This document shows, piece after piece, positions 61,054 through 64,000 of a stretch of DNA of 64,000 bases. Source of the stretch: Flavobacterium sediminilitoris. GTDB taxonomy: Bacteria; Bacteroidota; Bacteroidia; Flavobacteriales; Flavobacteriaceae. Position numbers and translations under genes: made by a program. A model generated the notes under the pieces. That model was not told the origin of the DNA. It made no database searches and was given only the letters and a program-made list of their open reading frames with translations. The stretch covers positions 558,001 through 622,000 of the forward strand of contig NZ_CP090145.1 in assembly GCF_023008245.1 (NCBI RefSeq), in the 5' to 3' direction. Position 1 is the stretch's first letter. Each line of letters starts with the position of its first letter.

Positions 61054-62972
61054 GAAAGATTATACTTCCTTTAATCATTATAATTACTGCAATTATATTA
61101 ATTGCACGTATTTTCTATTTACAAGTAATTAACGACTCTTTAAAGCTTCAATCTGAAAACAATGCCATAAAAAAAGTTTTTGATTTTCCAGAAAGAGGGT
61201 ATATCTATGATCGAAACGGTAAACTTTTAGTAGCAAACCAACCTTCGTATGATATTATGGTTGTTCCTAGAGAAATGAAAAACATTGATACATTAGACTT
61301 ATGTAATTTATTAAATATTACCAAAGAAGACTTTATTAAAAAAATTAAAAAGGCTATTGTATATAGCCCAAGACTTCCTTCTGTATTTCTATCACAGTTA
61401 AACAAAAAAGAATACGCTGCTTTTCAAGAAAAAGAACGAAAATTTGAAGGTTTTTATACCCAAAAACGAGCTTTAAGAGATTATCAAGTTAAAGAAGGTG
61501 CTAATATTTTTGGTTTTATTACTCAAGTAAATGAAGGAATTATAGCCAAGAATCCATATTATAACAGTGGAGACTTGATAGGTAGACAAGGAGTAGAACA
61601 AGAATATGAAGAGATTCTTAGAGGTGTAAAAGGTATAAAATACTTACTTAGAGACAAACACAATAAAATCATTGGTCCATATAAAAACGGAAAGTTCGAT
61701 ACTATCTCACAACAAGGAAAAGATTTAACTTTAACTATTGACAGTGAACTTCAAAAGTATGGCACCGATTTAATGATTAACAAGCGTGGTGGTATTGTTG
61801 CTATTGAACCTAAAACAGGCGAAATTTTAGCTTTAGTTTCCGCACCTACTTATGACCCAGCTTTACTTGTAGGAAGACAACGTTCTAAAAACTATACTGA
61901 ATTATATCATGATTCTATTGCAAAACCATTATATGACAGAGGCTTACAAGCCCAATATCCTCCAGGCTCTCCTTTTAAAATTATTACTGGATTAATAGGC
62001 TTACAAGAGGAAGTTATAGATGAAGAAACTGGATTTGTTTGCCATCGCGGATTTAGTTATGGAAGAGGAGCATTCATGAAATGTCACGATGCTGGAATTT
62101 CCAAACTCAACAATGGTATATACCAGTCTTGTAACACTTATTTTGCAAATGTTTTCAAAAGAAGTATTGACAAATACCCTAACCCTAGTATGAGCATAGA
62201 TAAATGGGCTGAACATGTGAAAAGTTTTGGATTAGGAGAGTTTCTTGGAACTGATTTACCTATTGGAGCCAAAGGATTAATTCCAACATCTAAAACATAC
62301 CAAAGAGCTTATCCAAATGGAGGGTGGAGAAGCACAACCATTATTTCAAATTCAATAGGACAAGGAGAAATATTAACAACCCCATTACAACTTGCAAACA
62401 TGATGGCAGTTGTTGCCAACAAAGGATATTATTACACACCTCATATTGTAAAAAACATAAAAGGAAGTGAATTAGACAAGAAGTACACAACAAAACATGA
62501 AAGCACCATTGATCCAAAATATTTTGAACCAATGATAGAAGGCTTAGCTAATGTTTACAACTCTCCTGGAGGAACAGCACGTACCCTTAAAGTAAAAGAC
62601 ATGGAAATTTGCGGAAAGACAGGAACAGCCGAAAATAAAATAAGAGTTGCTGGGAAAACCTACCAATTAAAAGACCATTCTATTTTTGTGGCTTTTGCTC
62701 CAAAAGAAAACCCAACAATTGCAATTGCTGTATTTGTAGAAAATGGATATTGGGGGACTAGATGGGCTGGCCCTATTGCTACATTAATGGTTGAAAAATA
62801 TATAAACAAAAAAATTACTAGAAAAGATTTAGAAACAAGAATGCTAAATGGTTCTTTACAAGATGAGTATAAAAAAATTGAAAACATTATTCGTCAACGT
62901 TTTCCCGAACCTTCAAAAGTAGAAGATTCAACAACAAAAACTATAGCTAGAAAAGAAGAGGTAGTAAATTAA
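61050..62972 (+). CDS. mrdA: penicillin-binding protein 2
   Basis: 640 residues. N-terminal membrane helix (IILPLIIIITAIILIARIFY), PBP dimerisation domain (~45-210; FPERGYIYDRNGKLLVANQP), transpeptidase domain with Ser307 (SPFK, the SxxK nucleophile), SCN at 360-362 and KTG at 523-525. It cross-links peptidoglycan for cell elongation together with RodA, encoded 1 bp downstream. It starts inside the mreD stop codon. Confidence 0.96.
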   Translation: MRKIILPLIIIITAIILIARIFYLQVINDSLKLQSENNAIKKVFDFPERGYIYDRNGKLLVANQPSYDIMVVPREMKNIDTLDLCNLLNITKEDFIKKIKKAIVYSPRLPSVFLSQLNKKEYAAFQEKERKFEGFYTQKRALRDYQVKEGANIFGFITQVNEGIIAKNPYYNSGDLIGRQGVEQEYEEILRGVKGIKYLLRDKHNKIIGPYKNGKFDTISQQGKDLTLTIDSELQKYGTDLMINKRGGIVAIEPKTGEILALVSAPTYDPALLVGRQRSKNYTELYHDSIAKPLYDRGLQAQYPPGSPFKIITGLIGLQEEVIDEETGFVCHRGFSYGRGAFMKCHDAGISKLNNGIYQSCNTYFANVFKRSIDKYPNPSMSIDKWAEHVKSFGLGEFLGTDLPIGAKGLIPTSKTYQRAYPNGGWRSTTIISNSIGQGEILTTPLQLANMMAVVANKGYYYTPHIVKNIKGSELDKKYTTKHESTIDPKYFEPMIEGLANVYNSPGGTARTLKVKDMEICGKTGTAENKIRVAGKTYQLKDHSIFVAFAPKENPTIAIAVFVENGYWGTRWAGPIATLMVEKYINKKITRKDLETRMLNGSLQDEYKKIENIIRQRFPEPSKVEDSTTKTIARKEEVVN

Positions 62973-62973
62973 G

Positions 62974-64000
62974 ATGAGAAATCAAAGCATAGGAAATAGT
63001 ATCGATTGGATTACAATATTACTTTACATAACATTAGTAATAATGGGCTGGATGACTATTTATTCGGCTTCATTGCCGCTTGAAGAAACATCCATTTTTG
63101 ACACCAGTCAAACATACGGAAGACAAATGCTTTTTATCATTTTAAGTGTTCCACTTATCTTTATTTTATTGTTTATAGATGCTAAAATATTTGAGCGACT
63201 CTCTTTTGTTTTTTATGGACTTGGAATTGTCCTTTTATTAGGATTATTCGTTTTTGGTTCTACTATAAAAGGACAAACGAATTGGTATAAATTTGGCGGA
63301 TTTGGTTTTCAACCTTCAGAGTTTGTCAAAACAGGTACGGCACTTCTATTAGCGAAATATTTGAGTTACTCACAGATAAATTTAAAATACACAAAGCATC
63401 AATTCATTGCATTAGGCATTATAATATTGCCTATTTTTTTAATTTTACTTCAACCTGATGCAGGAAGTGCTATGATTTTTTTATCTCTTATTTTTGTTTT
63501 AAATAGAGAAGGTCTTCCTAGTTGGTATTTATTTTCAGGATTTTCTGCCATTGTATTATTCTTTGTTGCATTATTAATTCCTCCCATTTATATTGTAATA
63601 GGTATCTCTGTTTTAATGATTCTTCATTATTTAAAGAACAAAAGAATAAGTAGAAATCCCATTCTTTATACTTTCTTATTTATTATTATTTCTGGTTTCG
63701 TTTTCTCTGTAAACTACGTTTATAATAATGTATTAGAACCACATCAAAAAGACCGAATTGATGTACTTATAGGAGGAGATAATGTAGATCTTAAAAAAGA
63801 AGGTTATAATTTAAACCAATCCATGATTGCTATTGGCTCTGGTGGATTAACAGGCAAAGGTTATTTAGAAGGCACTCAAACAAAAGGTGGTTTTGTTCCA
63901 GAGCAACATACTGATTATATTTTTACAACTGTAGGAGAAGAATGGGGTTTTGTAGGATGTACAGTGGTTATTATCTTATTTGTAATTTTATTATTAAGAA
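62974..64000 (+). CDS. rodA: RodA peptidoglycan glycosyltransferase (partial, runs off right edge)
   Basis: At least 342 residues are visible, starting MRNQSIGNSIDWITILLYIT. SEDS-family polytopic protein: WYKFGGFGFQPSEFVKTGTA (the F-QPSE motif), LLQPDAGSAMIFLSLIFVLN (the QPDxG catalytic-region motif), and QSMIAIGSGGLTGKGYLEGT with FVPEQHTDYIFTTVGEEWGF. It polymerises lipid II glycan strands with PBP2. The stop codon is outside the window. Confidence 0.93.
   Translation, partial: MRNQSIGNSIDWITILLYITLVIMGWMTIYSASLPLEETSIFDTSQTYGRQMLFIILSVPLIFILLFIDAKIFERLSFVFYGLGIVLLLGLFVFGSTIKGQTNWYKFGGFGFQPSEFVKTGTALLLAKYLSYSQINLKYTKHQFIALGIIILPIFLILLQPDAGSAMIFLSLIFVLNREGLPSWYLFSGFSAIVLFFVALLIPPIYIVIGISVLMILHYLKNKRISRNPILYTFLFIIISGFVFSVNYVYNNVLEPHQKDRIDVLIGGDNVDLKKEGYNLNQSMIAIGSGGLTGKGYLEGTQTKGGFVPEQHTDYIFTTVGEEWGFVGCTVVIILFVILLLR

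Noticed and set aside
1..64000. CRISPR arrays, tRNA or rRNA genes
   Set aside because: No regularly spaced repeat-spacer pattern, no cloverleaf with CCA/T-arm signatures and no rRNA motifs were found by reading. A covariance-model scan would be decisive and could not be run.

Overview
The window is AT-rich DNA from a member of the Flavobacteriaceae (Bacteroidota). The pointers are type IX secretion (T9SS) sorting domains of both type A and type B (gliding-motility-associated C-terminal domain), a mevalonate pathway cluster with a geranylgeranylglyceryl-phosphate synthase-like prenyltransferase, a folK/deoxynucleoside-kinase fusion, TAnnTTTG promoter -7 elements, weak Shine-Dalgarno signals, and lipoproteins with short signal peptides. 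No rRNA, tRNA, CRISPR array or intact insertion sequence was seen.

Layout. (1) 1-15.16 kb, minus strand: an accessory Rhs/YD-repeat polymorphic toxin locus. It reads from a promoter at about 15.05 kb through a secreted T9SS repeat protein, a 1160-residue SpvB/YD-like protein and a 1176-residue Rhs protein with its membrane immunity protein. After these comes an array of displaced Rhs 3' tips: short core fragments fused to new toxin domains (HEIGH zincin, HExxEQ, JAB/JAMM-like), each followed by a lipoprotein-type immunity gene. The modules are separated by a repeat that carries a perfect palindrome. A fourth core fragment, already broken, runs off the left edge. (2) 15.2-15.9 kb: non-coding DNA rich in inverted and direct repeats. 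(3) 15.9-32.4 kb: core genes (folK-dNK, sppA, yhhQ-like, AsmA-like, 2Fe-2S protein, ferritin, DUF2797, GH3, OmpA/PD40, tig-clpP-clpX, holin-like). (4) 32.4-34.26 kb: a graveyard of frameshifted lipoprotein and membrane genes, with another copy of the Rhs repeat and an Rhs core scrap. (5) 34.3-40.98 kb: HhH protein, OmpA, TspO, mevalonate decarboxylase and kinase, UbiA-type prenyltransferase, pseudouridine synthase, NTF2-like protein. (6) 41.0-47.05 kb: a seven-gene minus-strand operon (deacetylase, SMP-30-like, cupin, DoxX, quinone oxidoreductase, cupin, Old Yellow Enzyme) with a divergent AraC regulator. Two of its members carry a TGG-to-TAG nonsense codon. (7) 47.0-64 kb: dusB, two Roadblock-like genes, lepA, a giant T9SS type-B repeat protein, an ABC permease, purH, and the mreBCD-mrdA-rodA cell-shape operon, which runs off the right edge.

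How the parts fit together. The Rhs operon appears to encode a shell made of two polypeptides that together resemble a TcB/TcC-type cocoon. Its toxin tips and mostly periplasmic (lipoprotein) immunity proteins suggest peptidase-type toxins acting in the cell envelope. The operon has its own promoter, with palindromic operator candidates overlapping the -33 element. The array of spare tips, the shared breakpoint of the core fragments and the distant relic at 34 kb point to repeated tip exchange. The AraC-linked operon looks like a regulated small-molecule or electrophile-reduction cluster in the course of decay. The right-hand end is conserved housekeeping.
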